This document shows, in pieces, positions 26,217 to 34,247 of a stretch of 46,932 nt of DNA. This DNA is from Anaerolinea sp. Its GTDB lineage: Bacteria > Chloroflexota > Anaerolineae > Aggregatilineales > UBA2796. The stretch spans positions 1 through 46,932 of the forward strand of contig JACSRJ010000204.1 of the NCBI GenBank assembly GCA_014879835.1, in the 5' to 3' direction. Position 1 is the stretch's first letter. Each line of letters begins with the position of its first letter. A program made the position numbers and the translations under genes. The notes beneath the pieces are model-generated. The model was given only the letters and a program-made list of their open reading frames with translations, did no database searches and was not told the origin of the DNA.

Positions 26217-27818
26217 ATGACTTACACAAAGCATCTGGGCAAAAAGAACGCTCCCACCCCTCAGAATCAGCCGATCCCCGGAACCGTCGCTAACTCAGCG
26301 GGTGGTTATGCCTTCCCGGTTGATGACTGGAAACGGTTGGATCGTTTTCTGGTGCTTGGGGCCGAGGGTGGTTCCTATTATGCTTCTGAGCGTAAACTGA
26401 CCATTGAGAACGCCCAAGCGGTGATCCGCTGCATCAGCGCCGACGGCAAGCGTGCTGTGGCCCGTATGGTGGAGATCAGTGATTCTGGGCGTGCGCCTAA
26501 AAACGAACCGGCGATCTTTGCCCTTGCGCTGGCCTTTGCCCACGGTGACCCGGATACGCGCCATGCTGCGGCAGAGGCCCTGCCGAAGGTGTGCCGTATC
26601 GGGACGCATCTGTTCCATTTTGCTGCATATGTGGATTCGCTGCGGGGATGGGGGCGTGGGCTGCGTCGGGCCGTTGCCAATTGGTATCTGAACGCAACGC
26701 CTGCACAACTGGCCCTTCAGGCCGTTAAATATCAGCAGCGGGATGGCTGGTCGCACCGCGACCTGCTGCGCCTTGCTCACCCCGTTCCCCGTTCTGAGGA
26801 ACAGGGCACCATTCTCAACTGGATTGCCAAAGGCTGGGAGTCGGTAGAGGAAACCCCTCACCCGATGGATGGGGCCCGTGTGATCTGGGCGTTTGAGCGC
26901 GCTAAAACCGCCGACCTGCCCGAACTGCTGCGCCTGATCGAGGACTATCAACTGCCTCGTGAGGCCATCCCTACCGAAAAGCTCACGGAGCCGAAGGTGT
27001 GGGAGGCACTGCTGCCTCATATGGGTCTGACGGCGCTGCTGCGTAATCTGGGCAACCTCTCGAAACTTGAGGTGCTGGCTGTCAACAATTCCAACCCTGC
27101 GCTGTCGTTCGTTCTCAAGACCTTGAGCGACCCGAACAAACTGCGCAAGGCACGGGTACACCCTGTTGAGGTGCTGACGGCCCTGCTCACTTACCAGCAG
27201 GGGCATGGGGTGCGGGGCAAAGGTGAATGGACGCCCGTCCCCAAAGTGGTTGATGCCCTCGACGCGGCCTTTTATGCGTCCTTTGGCAACGTGGAGCCGA
27301 CTCACAAGCGTTTGATGCTGGCGCTGGACGTTTCCGGGTCGATGGCTGGCGGGATGATCGCAGGGGTGCCGGGGCTTAGCCCCCGGGTGGGCAGCGCGGC
27401 CATGGCCATGATCACTGCTGCAACTGAGCAAAACGCCTTTTTCACGGCCTTCCAGACCACCCTGACGCCCCTGAGCATCTCGCCCCGACAGCGTCTGGAT
27501 GACATCGTGAAGCGCATTTCAGGGCTGCCCTTTGGAGGCACGGACTGCTCCTTGCCCATGATCTGGGCGCTGGAGAAAAAGATGGCAGTGGACGCCTTCA
27601 TCGTCTACACCGACTCTGAGACGTGGGCGGGCAAGATTCACCCTTCGGTGGCGCTGCGTGAGTACCGTGAAAAGACCGGGATCGCGGCCAAACTGATCGT
27701 GGTCGGGATGGTGGCCAACAACTTCAGCATTGCTGATCCTGACGATGGCGGGATGCTGGATGTGGTCGGGTTTGATACCGCTGCCCCTAACCTGATGAGC
27801 GACTTCATCCGGGAGTAG
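26217..27818 (+). CDS. rsr: Ro60 orthologue (TROVE and vWA domain RNA-binding protein, Rsr)
   Basis: Ring-shaped RNA-binding protein that holds Y RNAs on its outer face and ends of misfolded or structured RNA in its cavity. In Deinococcus it works with PNPase and other exoribonucleases in rRNA maturation and stress decay. The 533-residue product matches Ro60 length. TPQNQPIPG and GGYAFPVDDWKRLDRFLVLG open the TROVE domain (HEAT repeats, about 15-360). GWSHRDLLRLAHP is highly characteristic. The vWA domain shows MIDAS residues in LDVSGSM (Asp371, Ser373, Ser375), GGTDCSLP and YTDSET. ATG at 26217 follows GGGAAAGGTG; an upstream in-frame TTG at 26190 is less likely. The three Y RNAs directly upstream are on the same strand. 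Confidence 0.95.
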   Translation: MTYTKHLGKKNAPTPQNQPIPGTVANSAGGYAFPVDDWKRLDRFLVLGAEGGSYYASERKLTIENAQAVIRCISADGKRAVARMVEISDSGRAPKNEPAIFALALAFAHGDPDTRHAAAEALPKVCRIGTHLFHFAAYVDSLRGWGRGLRRAVANWYLNATPAQLALQAVKYQQRDGWSHRDLLRLAHPVPRSEEQGTILNWIAKGWESVEETPHPMDGARVIWAFERAKTADLPELLRLIEDYQLPREAIPTEKLTEPKVWEALLPHMGLTALLRNLGNLSKLEVLAVNNSNPALSFVLKTLSDPNKLRKARVHPVEVLTALLTYQQGHGVRGKGEWTPVPKVVDALDAAFYASFGNVEPTHKRLMLALDVSGSMAGGMIAGVPGLSPRVGSAAMAMITAATEQNAFFTAFQTTLTPLSISPRQRLDDIVKRISGLPFGGTDCSLPMIWALEKKMAVDAFIVYTDSETWAGKIHPSVALREYREKTGIAAKLIVVGMVANNFSIADPDDGGMLDVVGFDTAAPNLMSDFIRE

Positions 27819-27837
27819 CCTTAGGTCTGTTTCTTCA

Positions 27838-27876
27838 GCCCCCTTTTTCTCACCCGGTGGGAAAGAGGGGGCTTTT
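27838..27876 (+). terminator. strong terminator after the Ro60 gene
   Basis: GCCCCCTTTTTCTCACC pairs with GGTGGGAAAGAGGGGGC almost throughout (two G-U) and is followed by TTTT. It ends the Y RNA-Ro60 unit 20 bases after the stop. Confidence 0.85.
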
Positions 27877-27949
27877 GGATTCTGCCCTTTAAGGTGCGCT
27901 AGAATTGGGGGATTGGCTTGGATAACAATGAAAGGCTCCCTCAGAACTC

Positions 27950-28927
27950 ATGCCACTCCTGAAAGCAACGGCTTGTGCTTGCAGCAACATTGCCTTTATC
28001 AAATATTGGGGCAATCGGGATGATGCCCTCCGTATCCCCGTAAACGGCTCGATTTCGATGAACCTCGACGGGTTGTACACCCGTACCACCGTCACCTTTG
28101 ACCCAAACCTAAACGCCGACAGCGCCCTTGTGGATGGGCGTGAAATGAGCGGTGGGGGTATGACCCGCATCAGCCACCACCTCGATCAGGTGCGCCGCCG
28201 CGCCGGAGTTGAGACCCGCGCTCGCATTGAATCAGTGAGCAACTTCCCTGCTGGGGTGGGGATTGCCTCGTCTGCATCGGCCTTTGCAGCCCTTTCGCTG
28301 GCAGCCGTGAAAGCCCTCGATCTCCGTATGAGCGAGGCCGAATTGAGCGCACTGGCGCGTTTGGGGTCTGGGTCGGCGTCAAGATCGATCCCGACGGGTT
28401 TTGTGGAGTGGTTTGCAGGGGACTCGCACGAGAGCAGTTTTGCGGCCAGCATCGCCCCGGTGGATCACTGGGCGTTGGTGGATGTGGTGGCCTTGGTGAG
28501 CAAAGCCCATAAAGCCACTGGCTCCACCGAGGGGCATCATACGGCCGCGACCAGCCCCCTTCAGGCGGCCCGGGTGGCCGACGCGGCACGCCGCCTTGAC
28601 CTATGCCGAAAAGCGCTGCTAAGCCGGGATTTTGAGGCCTTTGCCGAAGTAGTGGAGCAAGACTCCGACATCATGCACGCGATCATGATGACCGGCAGGC
28701 CAGCGCTCTTTTACTGGCAGCCGGCCACCCTCACGATCATGGCGGAAGTGCGCCGTCTGCGTGCGAGTGGGCTTCCATTGCTCTATACGATTGATGCGGG
28801 CCCCAATGTTCACTGCCTCTGCCCCGCAGATTATGCCGATCAGGTGGATCAGGCGGTGCGGGCCCTGCCGGGGGTGGTGGATACTCTCCGCGCCGGGGTG
28901 GGGCATGGAGCGTGGGTGGAGTCCTGA
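27950..28927 (+). CDS. mvaD: mevalonate-pathway decarboxylase (phosphomevalonate or diphosphomevalonate decarboxylase)
   Basis: GHMP-fold enzyme of isoprenoid synthesis, 325 residues. ACSNIAFIKYWGNRD, VNGSISMNLDGL, the ATP loop FPAGVGIASSASAF (about 97-110), SGSASRSIP and the catalytic Asp282 in YTIDAGPNVH are all typical. In Chloroflexota (Roseiflexus castenholzii) a close relative decarboxylates mevalonate 5-phosphate, with isopentenyl phosphate kinase completing the route, so the substrate may be mono- or diphosphate. Sequence alone does not settle this. TAGAAT at 27900-27905 may be its -10. No other mevalonate gene is in the window. Confidence 0.88.
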   Translation: MPLLKATACACSNIAFIKYWGNRDDALRIPVNGSISMNLDGLYTRTTVTFDPNLNADSALVDGREMSGGGMTRISHHLDQVRRRAGVETRARIESVSNFPAGVGIASSASAFAALSLAAVKALDLRMSEAELSALARLGSGSASRSIPTGFVEWFAGDSHESSFAASIAPVDHWALVDVVALVSKAHKATGSTEGHHTAATSPLQAARVADAARRLDLCRKALLSRDFEAFAEVVEQDSDIMHAIMMTGRPALFYWQPATLTIMAEVRRLRASGLPLLYTIDAGPNVHCLCPADYADQVDQAVRALPGVVDTLRAGVGHGAWVES

Positions 28928-28937
28928 AAGGGGGCGC

Positions 28938-29636
28938 TCACTGAGTCTTCTGTGCGTCGCCCCAGACTGCCTCAAATGCGGCTTCAATCTCCTCTGAAAC
29001 CTGAGCAAGGGGTGTTTGAGACCCTATCAGTTCCTGCATCCCGAGCACGGGTTTGTCACTGATGCCACAAGGGATGATCCCTTTGAAGTAGCTCAGATCG
29101 GTATTCACATTCAGAGCAAAACCGTGGGTGGTCACGCGACGGCTGTTGACCCGCACCCCAATGGCGGCGATCTTGGCCAGTGTGCCACCCGTGGCAACCC
29201 ACACCCCCGAATAACCTGCGAGGCGTTCGCCCTGAATGCCCCACACAGCGAGGGTCTGAATCAAAATGGCTTCCAGCATCCGCACATAACCCACCACATC
29301 GGCGTGCAGCCCATCGCCACCAGCGGGCAGTTTGAGGATCGGATAACCCACAAGCTGCCCCAAACCGTGATAGGTCACATCGCCGCCGCGATCAGTGCGA
29401 TAAAGGCTGATGCCTCGCGCCATCCGTTCGGCTTCGGTGTACACCAAATGGGACTCATCGGCGTTGGCGCCGAGGGTATAAGTGTGGGGATGTTCGACCA
29501 ACAGAAGCTGATCGGGGATTTGATCATGGGCGCGGGCTTCGGCCAGTTTTTTCTGAAGAGCCCACGCCTCACCATATTCAAGTCGCCCTAGACGCACTTT
29601 GTGCAGGCGTTCAACGCCCTTCAAGATCGGGATCAT
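28938..29636 (-). CDS. lipB: octanoyltransferase LipB
   Basis: Transfers octanoyl groups from acyl carrier protein to lipoyl domains (EC 2.3.1.181), step one of lipoate synthesis. The 232-residue product has VEHPHTYTLG, DRGGDVTYHGLGQLVGYPI, Lys155 in LAKIAAIGVR, THGFALNVN and the catalytic Cys190 in IIPCGI. The start overlaps the upstream hydrolase-like gene by 26 bases and GAAGAAG lies before it, so the two are coupled. No lipA is in view. Confidence 0.95.
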   Translation of the reverse strand: MIPILKGVERLHKVRLGRLEYGEAWALQKKLAEARAHDQIPDQLLLVEHPHTYTLGANADESHLVYTEAERMARGISLYRTDRGGDVTYHGLGQLVGYPILKLPAGGDGLHADVVGYVRMLEAILIQTLAVWGIQGERLAGYSGVWVATGGTLAKIAAIGVRVNSRRVTTHGFALNVNTDLSYFKGIIPCGISDKPVLGMQELIGSQTPLAQVSEEIEAAFEAVWGDAQKTQ

Positions 29637-30390
29637 CCATCACTTCTTCATCTTCTTCAGGGGTACGCGCCCGTTCTTCAAGAGGCGGGTCTAGATGCTC
29701 GGAGAGGAAATCGAGCATTCGCATCCACGTTTTGGCCGCATAAGTGGGGTGATACTCGGCTGAGCGCTCATCAATGTATTCGGCGCTCACCCCCGGATAC
29801 ACGATCATGCGCTCTAAACCGGGCGAATCTTGGATGATCACCGAAAACTGATTGAGGATCAGGGGGGTAATCACCGGATCAGCATCTCCATAAAAAGCAA
29901 GTATGGGGGTCTGATTCTGAAGCACCAACTCAAGATAGGGTTCAGGGTTGGCGCAGAGAATCACCGCCGCTTTAAGTCCCGGTGAACGCACTGCCGCCTG
30001 AAAAGCCAGCTCACCGCCCATCTGCCAGCCGATCACCCCGATCTTGCCGTTGCAGTTGTGATGGGTTTGAAGGGCTTCCCGTGCGGCTGCAAAACGTGCC
30101 GGGCCTGATTCGAGCGATTGTTCCCGAAGGTGACGCGATTCTTCCACTGAGTGAGCGAGCTGTCCTTCGTAAAGATCGGGCACCATCACGTAATAGCCGC
30201 TCTCAGCAATGCGCCGCGTCCATGCCCGAACCTGCCCGTTAAGGCCCCAATCGTGGTGCAAAAAGATGATTCCGGGATAACGTTTGCCTCCCTCCGGGTG
30301 AGAGAAGAAGGCAGGAAGCATTTGATCCCCTACCACAATGTTGATATGTCCGCTGGTAACGCGGCGTTGAACACGTCGGGTTTCATACAT
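29611..30390 (-). CDS. dienelactone-hydrolase-fold protein with degenerate catalytic triad
   Basis: Alpha/beta-hydrolase of the dienelactone hydrolase family, 259 residues, no signal peptide. The fold markers are clear: GIIFLHHDWGLNG near 40, YVMVPDLYEG, IGVIGWQMGGELAF at the nucleophile elbow and FYGDADPVI. But the elbow residue that should be Cys or Ser is Gln123, and the position of the catalytic His (YPG...H in the family) reads YPGVSAEY with Ala203. Only the acid Asp171 remains. It is therefore unlikely to hydrolyse esters by the usual mechanism. The C-terminus is strongly acidic (PEEDEEVMDDPDLE). Coupled to lipB downstream. Confidence 0.8.
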   Translation of the reverse strand: MYETRRVQRRVTSGHINIVVGDQMLPAFFSHPEGGKRYPGIIFLHHDWGLNGQVRAWTRRIAESGYYVMVPDLYEGQLAHSVEESRHLREQSLESGPARFAAAREALQTHHNCNGKIGVIGWQMGGELAFQAAVRSPGLKAAVILCANPEPYLELVLQNQTPILAFYGDADPVITPLILNQFSVIIQDSPGLERMIVYPGVSAEYIDERSAEYHPTYAAKTWMRMLDFLSEHLDPPLEERARTPEEDEEVMDDPDLEGR

Positions 30391-30429
30391 CGTGGTGCAC
30401 CTCTGATCGTCTCTTTAAGGTTTCATCGG

Positions 30430-30993
30430 TTATCCGGGAAGGGCTGCCCGCGCCAACCGCCGGATCACCGCTGCCTGCCGGTAGTGATCCCCTTCATGTC
30501 CTGCCAACAGCAGCACCCAAGCGGAGAAATTTAGCTCCCCAAAAAGGGGATTGCGCACAATTTTGTTTGGATCGTTGAGGGCGAGGGTGAGGGGGAAGGC
30601 TGCTTCGATCCGTTGGGTAGCATCGTCTAGGGCACGCTTTAGCGCTTCGGTTGCTACCCCTAACTTAGAACCTTCCCCAAAACCCCGGGCCGCTTCGGCA
30701 ATGTGGGGCAGTTCCGTTGAGGTGATGTCCAGCATGGCATTGTAAAAGGAATTTTGGGTAAAGACCAGATGGGTCACGGTCTCACTGATCGACCATGTAG
30801 TCGCGCCCGGTTCATGATAGGATGCCTGTGCATCCGTCAGGTTGTTCAGAAGCCGCCTCAGCGCGGCGCGGGTGCTGAGAAAAGTGTCAAAAAAATCCAC
30901 CACCGGATACCGTGATGAGGCTTCGAGCCAGTTGATCTTTCGGGTGAAGGCATCAAAGATCAGTTGGTTAAAGGCTTTGGTTTCAATAATCAT
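30430..30993 (-). CDS. DinB-like four-helix protein
   Basis: A 187-residue member of the DinB/YfiT superfamily. TTWSISETVTHLVFTQNSFY and LLLAGHEGDHYRQAAVIRRL carry the His residues that normally bind the metal (one in the second helix, two in the last). It starts 8 bases after the TIR protein gene, so both are likely on one transcript. About 40 bases separate it from the hydrolase-like gene downstream. Reaction unknown; such proteins often transfer thiols to reactive compounds. Confidence 0.78.
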   Translation of the reverse strand: MIIETKAFNQLIFDAFTRKINWLEASSRYPVVDFFDTFLSTRAALRRLLNNLTDAQASYHEPGATTWSISETVTHLVFTQNSFYNAMLDITSTELPHIAEAARGFGEGSKLGVATEALKRALDDATQRIEAAFPLTLALNDPNKIVRNPLFGELNFSAWVLLLAGHEGDHYRQAAVIRRLARAALPG

Positions 30994-31001
30994 GATGGTT
31001 T

Positions 31002-31847
31002 TTACCAGTTTCGACCTGTGCGATAGTTGAGCGTATTGACGATGTCCTCGTTGATGGCCTTACGCCGATCCGCGGGTGCGCCCATGATCAAGAGCGTTCT
31101 GAATGCCCCATCCGTGCCATAAAACGTGATCCTGAGATAGTAATCAATGGAACGGTGCATTTTGACCGAGGTGATGTTTTTGAGCGGAATGGTGATGATC
31201 GGCTGCATTCGGGGGATCAGTGCGATCTCTCGATCATTGATCAAAAGATCACCCGCAGTGCCCGTTCCACGCATCCCGTTAAACCAGTGGTACTTCTCGC
31301 CCCAAACCGCTGGGAACATACGCACCCCAATTTCAGGTGGCGTAGGGGTGGCTGCGGGACGGGGGGTGGATCGGGTTGGTTCGGCGCTGGATCGGCTGGG
31401 ACGCTCTGGGCTTGGTTTGGTCACAGCTTGGGTAGGCGCAAACGAAATTGCGGTACTGGCTGGATCAAGCGGCTGAGGTGACCCCATCGCTCGCAGCAGT
31501 TCGTAAAGGGCTGTCCGGTAGTTCTCCCGAAAGTCCACCCGCTGCCTGCGCGAAAGCCGGAAAGGGACATCGCAGGCTTCGATCAACAACGGGATGATAG
31601 GTTTATCCTTCTCAATGAAGTAGCTCCACTCATCGGCAACATTTTGGGACATGACCGAAGCCGCCGAGAGCAGCACCAACATCACATCGCTGCTGTCCAA
31701 GCCTTTTTGAACCTCGTAGTCCCAGTTGGCCCCATGAGGGATACTGCGCACATCCATCCACAACTGAAGATCGTACTCGGACAGATCATCTGCAAGGCGC
31801 TGCGCAAAGGCTAGGTTTTCCCGCGCATAACTGATAAACACTCGCAT
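31002..31847 (-). CDS. TIR domain protein with PH-like C-terminal domain
   Basis: A 281-residue cytosolic protein. Residues 1-130 are a bacterial TIR domain: VFISYAREN at the start, LWMDVRSIPHGANW, SSDVMLVLLSAASV and Glu73 in ADEWSYF at the place of the catalytic Glu of NAD-cleaving TIR domains. A Pro/Ser/Thr linker (about 133-180) leads to a beta-rich module of about 95 residues with LINDREIALIPR, IPLKNITSVKMHRSIDYYLRITFYG that resembles a PH or GRAM fold. Known TIR proteins cleave NAD or make cyclic ADP-ribose signals in defence; others are scaffolds. The partner gene here is DinB-like, not a typical defence sensor. Confidence 0.82.
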   Translation of the reverse strand: MRVFISYARENLAFAQRLADDLSEYDLQLWMDVRSIPHGANWDYEVQKGLDSSDVMLVLLSAASVMSQNVADEWSYFIEKDKPIIPLLIEACDVPFRLSRRQRVDFRENYRTALYELLRAMGSPQPLDPASTAISFAPTQAVTKPSPERPSRSSAEPTRSTPRPAATPTPPEIGVRMFPAVWGEKYHWFNGMRGTGTAGDLLINDREIALIPRMQPIITIPLKNITSVKMHRSIDYYLRITFYGTDGAFRTLLIMGAPADRRKAINEDIVNTLNYRTGRNW

Positions 31848-31883
31848 GTGGCTGCTCGCTTCGCCCCCCTTTGATCTATCCTC

Positions 31884-32043
31884 ATGAGGAGTTACGCACT
31901 TGCCCTCCTCCCCCTAAGACCGCTTTGCGGTGCTTGCTTCAGCGAAGAAGGGGGAAAAGAGTTTTTTGAGGGGAAGCCCCCTCAAACTGTCCCTTTCGAT
32001 AAATACGGCGTAAGCAAGTTCAACTGCGTAAGTCCTACCTCAT
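31884..32043. mobile_element. MITE-like element or insertion-sequence remnant
   Basis: The 378-base gap between the TIR gene and rnd holds imperfect terminal inverted repeats: ATGAGGAGTTACGCACTTGC on the left (from 31884) and, read from the other strand at 32043, ATGAGG, GACTTACGCA, then ACTTGC. Inside are two hairpins, one a 9 bp TTTGAGGGG/CCCCTCAAA. There is no coding frame. The TTACGCA end is a form common in insertion sequences, but no target duplication is clear. I see nothing else in the gap except the leader of rnd. Confidence 0.45.
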
Positions 32044-32225
32044 TCTAAATTCTAACCAATCTTCCAAAACTCTGCTTGAACACCTCGTTCAAGCGTGATC
32101 AAGTTGGGCATAAGGTATCTTCGTTGGCCTATATGTTTTAGATACGCGCCTATTTCGATCTTGATGATCTTGATGAACTTGAAGATAATGTAAAGAGCAT
32201 TGAACGATCACAGGAATTCCACACA

Positions 32226-33380
32226 TTGCCAGCTTCGCTGCCGCCCCCACACTTCATTGATCATCAACGGGGATTCCGTGATTTAGTGCGCCGCCTAGAA
32301 GCGGAACCACAGATCGCGGTTGATACCGAATCGAACAGTCTGTTCGCCTATTTTGAGCGGGTGTGTTTGATTCAGATTTCCACGCCCGCAGACGATTGGA
32401 TTCTTGATCCCCTCCACATCGGCGATCTTAGCCCGCTTACCCCAATTTTTGCCAGTGAGCGCATTGAGAAAGTCTTTCACGCGGCTGAATATGATGTGAT
32501 GTGCCTCAAGCGCGATTTTGGCTTTGAGTTCGCCAATCTCTTTGACACCATGCAGGCAGCCCGGATCGTAGGCTGGAAATCCTTCGGTTTAGGGAGCTTG
32601 CTTGAACAGCATTTTGGGGTCAAACCCGACAAGCGCTACCAACGGGCCGATTGGTCAATGCGCCCTTTGCCCCATGATCAGATCCGTTATGCCCAGTTGG
32701 ACACTCATTTCCTGCTGCGGCTGCGGGCTATTTTACATCAAGCGCTGGTTGAGCAGGACTGCCTTGAAGAAGCGCGGGAGGCCTTCGCAAGTGTGGCCGA
32801 GACCCTGCCCGCCCCGGAGCGAGTCCTTGATCCCGATGACTGTTGGAGCCTGCCTGCGGCCCGCTCGCTCAATCGACGGCAGATTGGGGCCCTGCGTGAG
32901 TTGTTTACCTTACGGGATCAGATTGCCCGTGAGCGCGATCTGCCCGTCTTTAAGATTATTGGCGATGAAGGCTTGGTGAGGATCGTGGAGGAATCGCCGC
33001 AGTCCGAGCGAGACCTTGTGGAAATCCCCGGTGTGGGGCGACATCTGGCCCAGCGTTACGGCGGGGCGTTGATTGCAGCCCTGAACAAAGGGCTAAACGC
33101 CCCACCGCCGCGCCCTCCCCGTCGGCAGCGCCAAGATACAGCCCTTCTGGTGCGCTTTGACGCCCTCCGCGAGTGGCGGCGTGATGCGGCTGAACAGCGC
33201 GGCGTCGAGAGTGATGTAATCATCGCTAAAGAGGTATTGTGGGCCATCGCTCGGGCGGACCCAAGCAACCTTGAACAGCTTGCCCAAGTGCCGGGTATGG
33301 GCGCGTGGAAACTCAAGCGCTATGGGGTGCGGCTGCTTGAAGTTTTGGCCGAAGTTCGGGCCCGTGTTACCAAAACCTGA
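32226..33380 (+). CDS. rnd: ribonuclease D
   Basis: DEDD-family 3'-5' exoribonuclease that trims tRNA and other structured RNA ends. The 384-residue product has Exo I (Asp33 and Glu35 in VDTESN), Exo II in FHAAEYDVMCLKRDFG and Exo III in YAQLDTHFLLRL. Two HRDC domains follow (about 215-290 and 300-380, each ending with a helix-hairpin-helix PGVG or PGMG), as in E. coli RNase D. No ATG precedes the fold; TTG at 32226 with AGGA upstream is the best start. It is also one of the nucleases that could cooperate with Ro60, though it is not adjacent. Confidence 0.92.
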   Translation: MPASLPPPHFIDHQRGFRDLVRRLEAEPQIAVDTESNSLFAYFERVCLIQISTPADDWILDPLHIGDLSPLTPIFASERIEKVFHAAEYDVMCLKRDFGFEFANLFDTMQAARIVGWKSFGLGSLLEQHFGVKPDKRYQRADWSMRPLPHDQIRYAQLDTHFLLRLRAILHQALVEQDCLEEAREAFASVAETLPAPERVLDPDDCWSLPAARSLNRRQIGALRELFTLRDQIARERDLPVFKIIGDEGLVRIVEESPQSERDLVEIPGVGRHLAQRYGGALIAALNKGLNAPPPRPPRRQRQDTALLVRFDALREWRRDAAEQRGVESDVIIAKEVLWAIARADPSNLEQLAQVPGMGAWKLKRYGVRLLEVLAEVRARVTKT

Positions 33381-33395
33381 ACCCAACGAGGCGGT

Positions 33396-34247
33396 TCAGG
33401 ATTTGTCCGGGGCTTGGGGATGGGTCTCACGCCATTGAGCAGCCGCTTCATCGACCGAGAGCAGTTTGGTCTTGAGCAAAAGCTGAGCCTTACCCACATC
33501 AAGGGTAAGGTCAGCAGGACGTCCCGTTGTTGCGGCTGAGATTGCCTCAATATGAACTTCGGGGTCTTTGCCCATCGCTTCCAAAATCTTCCAACCCAGT
33601 TCCAGACGGGTCATGGGCTCCGGTGAGGCGATATTCAGAATCCCCTTAAACATGCTCTCGCTCAATTCGATCAAGGCTTCCGCGAGGGTTTCCACCCAGA
33701 TCGGACAGCGGTACTCATCCGCGTAGAGTTTCACGGTCTCACCTCTGTTGATCTTCTCCAGCATCCAATCCACCTGCTTGTTGCCCGCCTGAAAATCGTA
33801 GATTAGGCTGGTGCGCACGACCTGATCGCCGATCATCTCCATTTCTGCCTTGGCCTGCCCATAAACGGAAAGGGGTGAAGGCGGATCATCATCTTTATAA
33901 GGTGGGCGGGTGCCATCAAAGACCATGTCCGAGGAGAGGAAGATCAGGCGGGTGGTTTTGGGGCATAAGCGACTCAGGTTATAGGCGGCGGTGAGGATCG
34001 CCTGACGCAGATTGGGGGTGGTGATAGGCGGTACCGCAGTGTGGAACACCACATCAGGACGCACCTGATCGATCACCTCGTTCAACGCATCCCTATCGGT
34101 CAGATCAACTTGAATCGGCACGCCTGCAATGATCCGGTTGGCATGAGTCAGATAAGCAGCCGCAACTTCCCAGCCAAGCGCCTCGGCGCGTCGGCACAAA
34201 ACCCGCCCCAGATCGCCGCTGCCACCCGTGACCAGTATCCGTTTCAC
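33396..34247 (-). CDS. RmlD-like NAD(P)-dependent sugar-nucleotide reductase
   Basis: Extended short-chain dehydrogenase of 283 residues resembling dTDP-4-dehydrorhamnose reductase. The cofactor loop is ILVTGGSGDLG, the SSDMVFDG and YGQAKAEMEMI blocks hold the catalytic Ser-Asp and Tyr-x3-Lys (Tyr-Gly-Gln-Ala-Lys), and VRTSLIYDF follows. No other rhamnose genes are near, so the sugar may differ. It starts with GTG, overlapping the rnc stop as GTGA. Confidence 0.8.
   Translation of the reverse strand: MKRILVTGGSGDLGRVLCRRAEALGWEVAAAYLTHANRIIAGVPIQVDLTDRDALNEVIDQVRPDVVFHTAVPPITTPNLRQAILTAAYNLSRLCPKTTRLIFLSSDMVFDGTRPPYKDDDPPSPLSVYGQAKAEMEMIGDQVVRTSLIYDFQAGNKQVDWMLEKINRGETVKLYADEYRCPIWVETLAEALIELSESMFKGILNIASPEPMTRLELGWKILEAMGKDPEVHIEAISAATTGRPADLTLDVGKAQLLLKTKLLSVDEAAAQWRETHPQAPDKS

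Noticed and set aside
26295-27431. Long minus-strand open frame inside the Ro60 gene
   Set aside because: Antisense shadow of a highly conserved coding sequence, with a His/Gln/Arg-rich composition and no motif.
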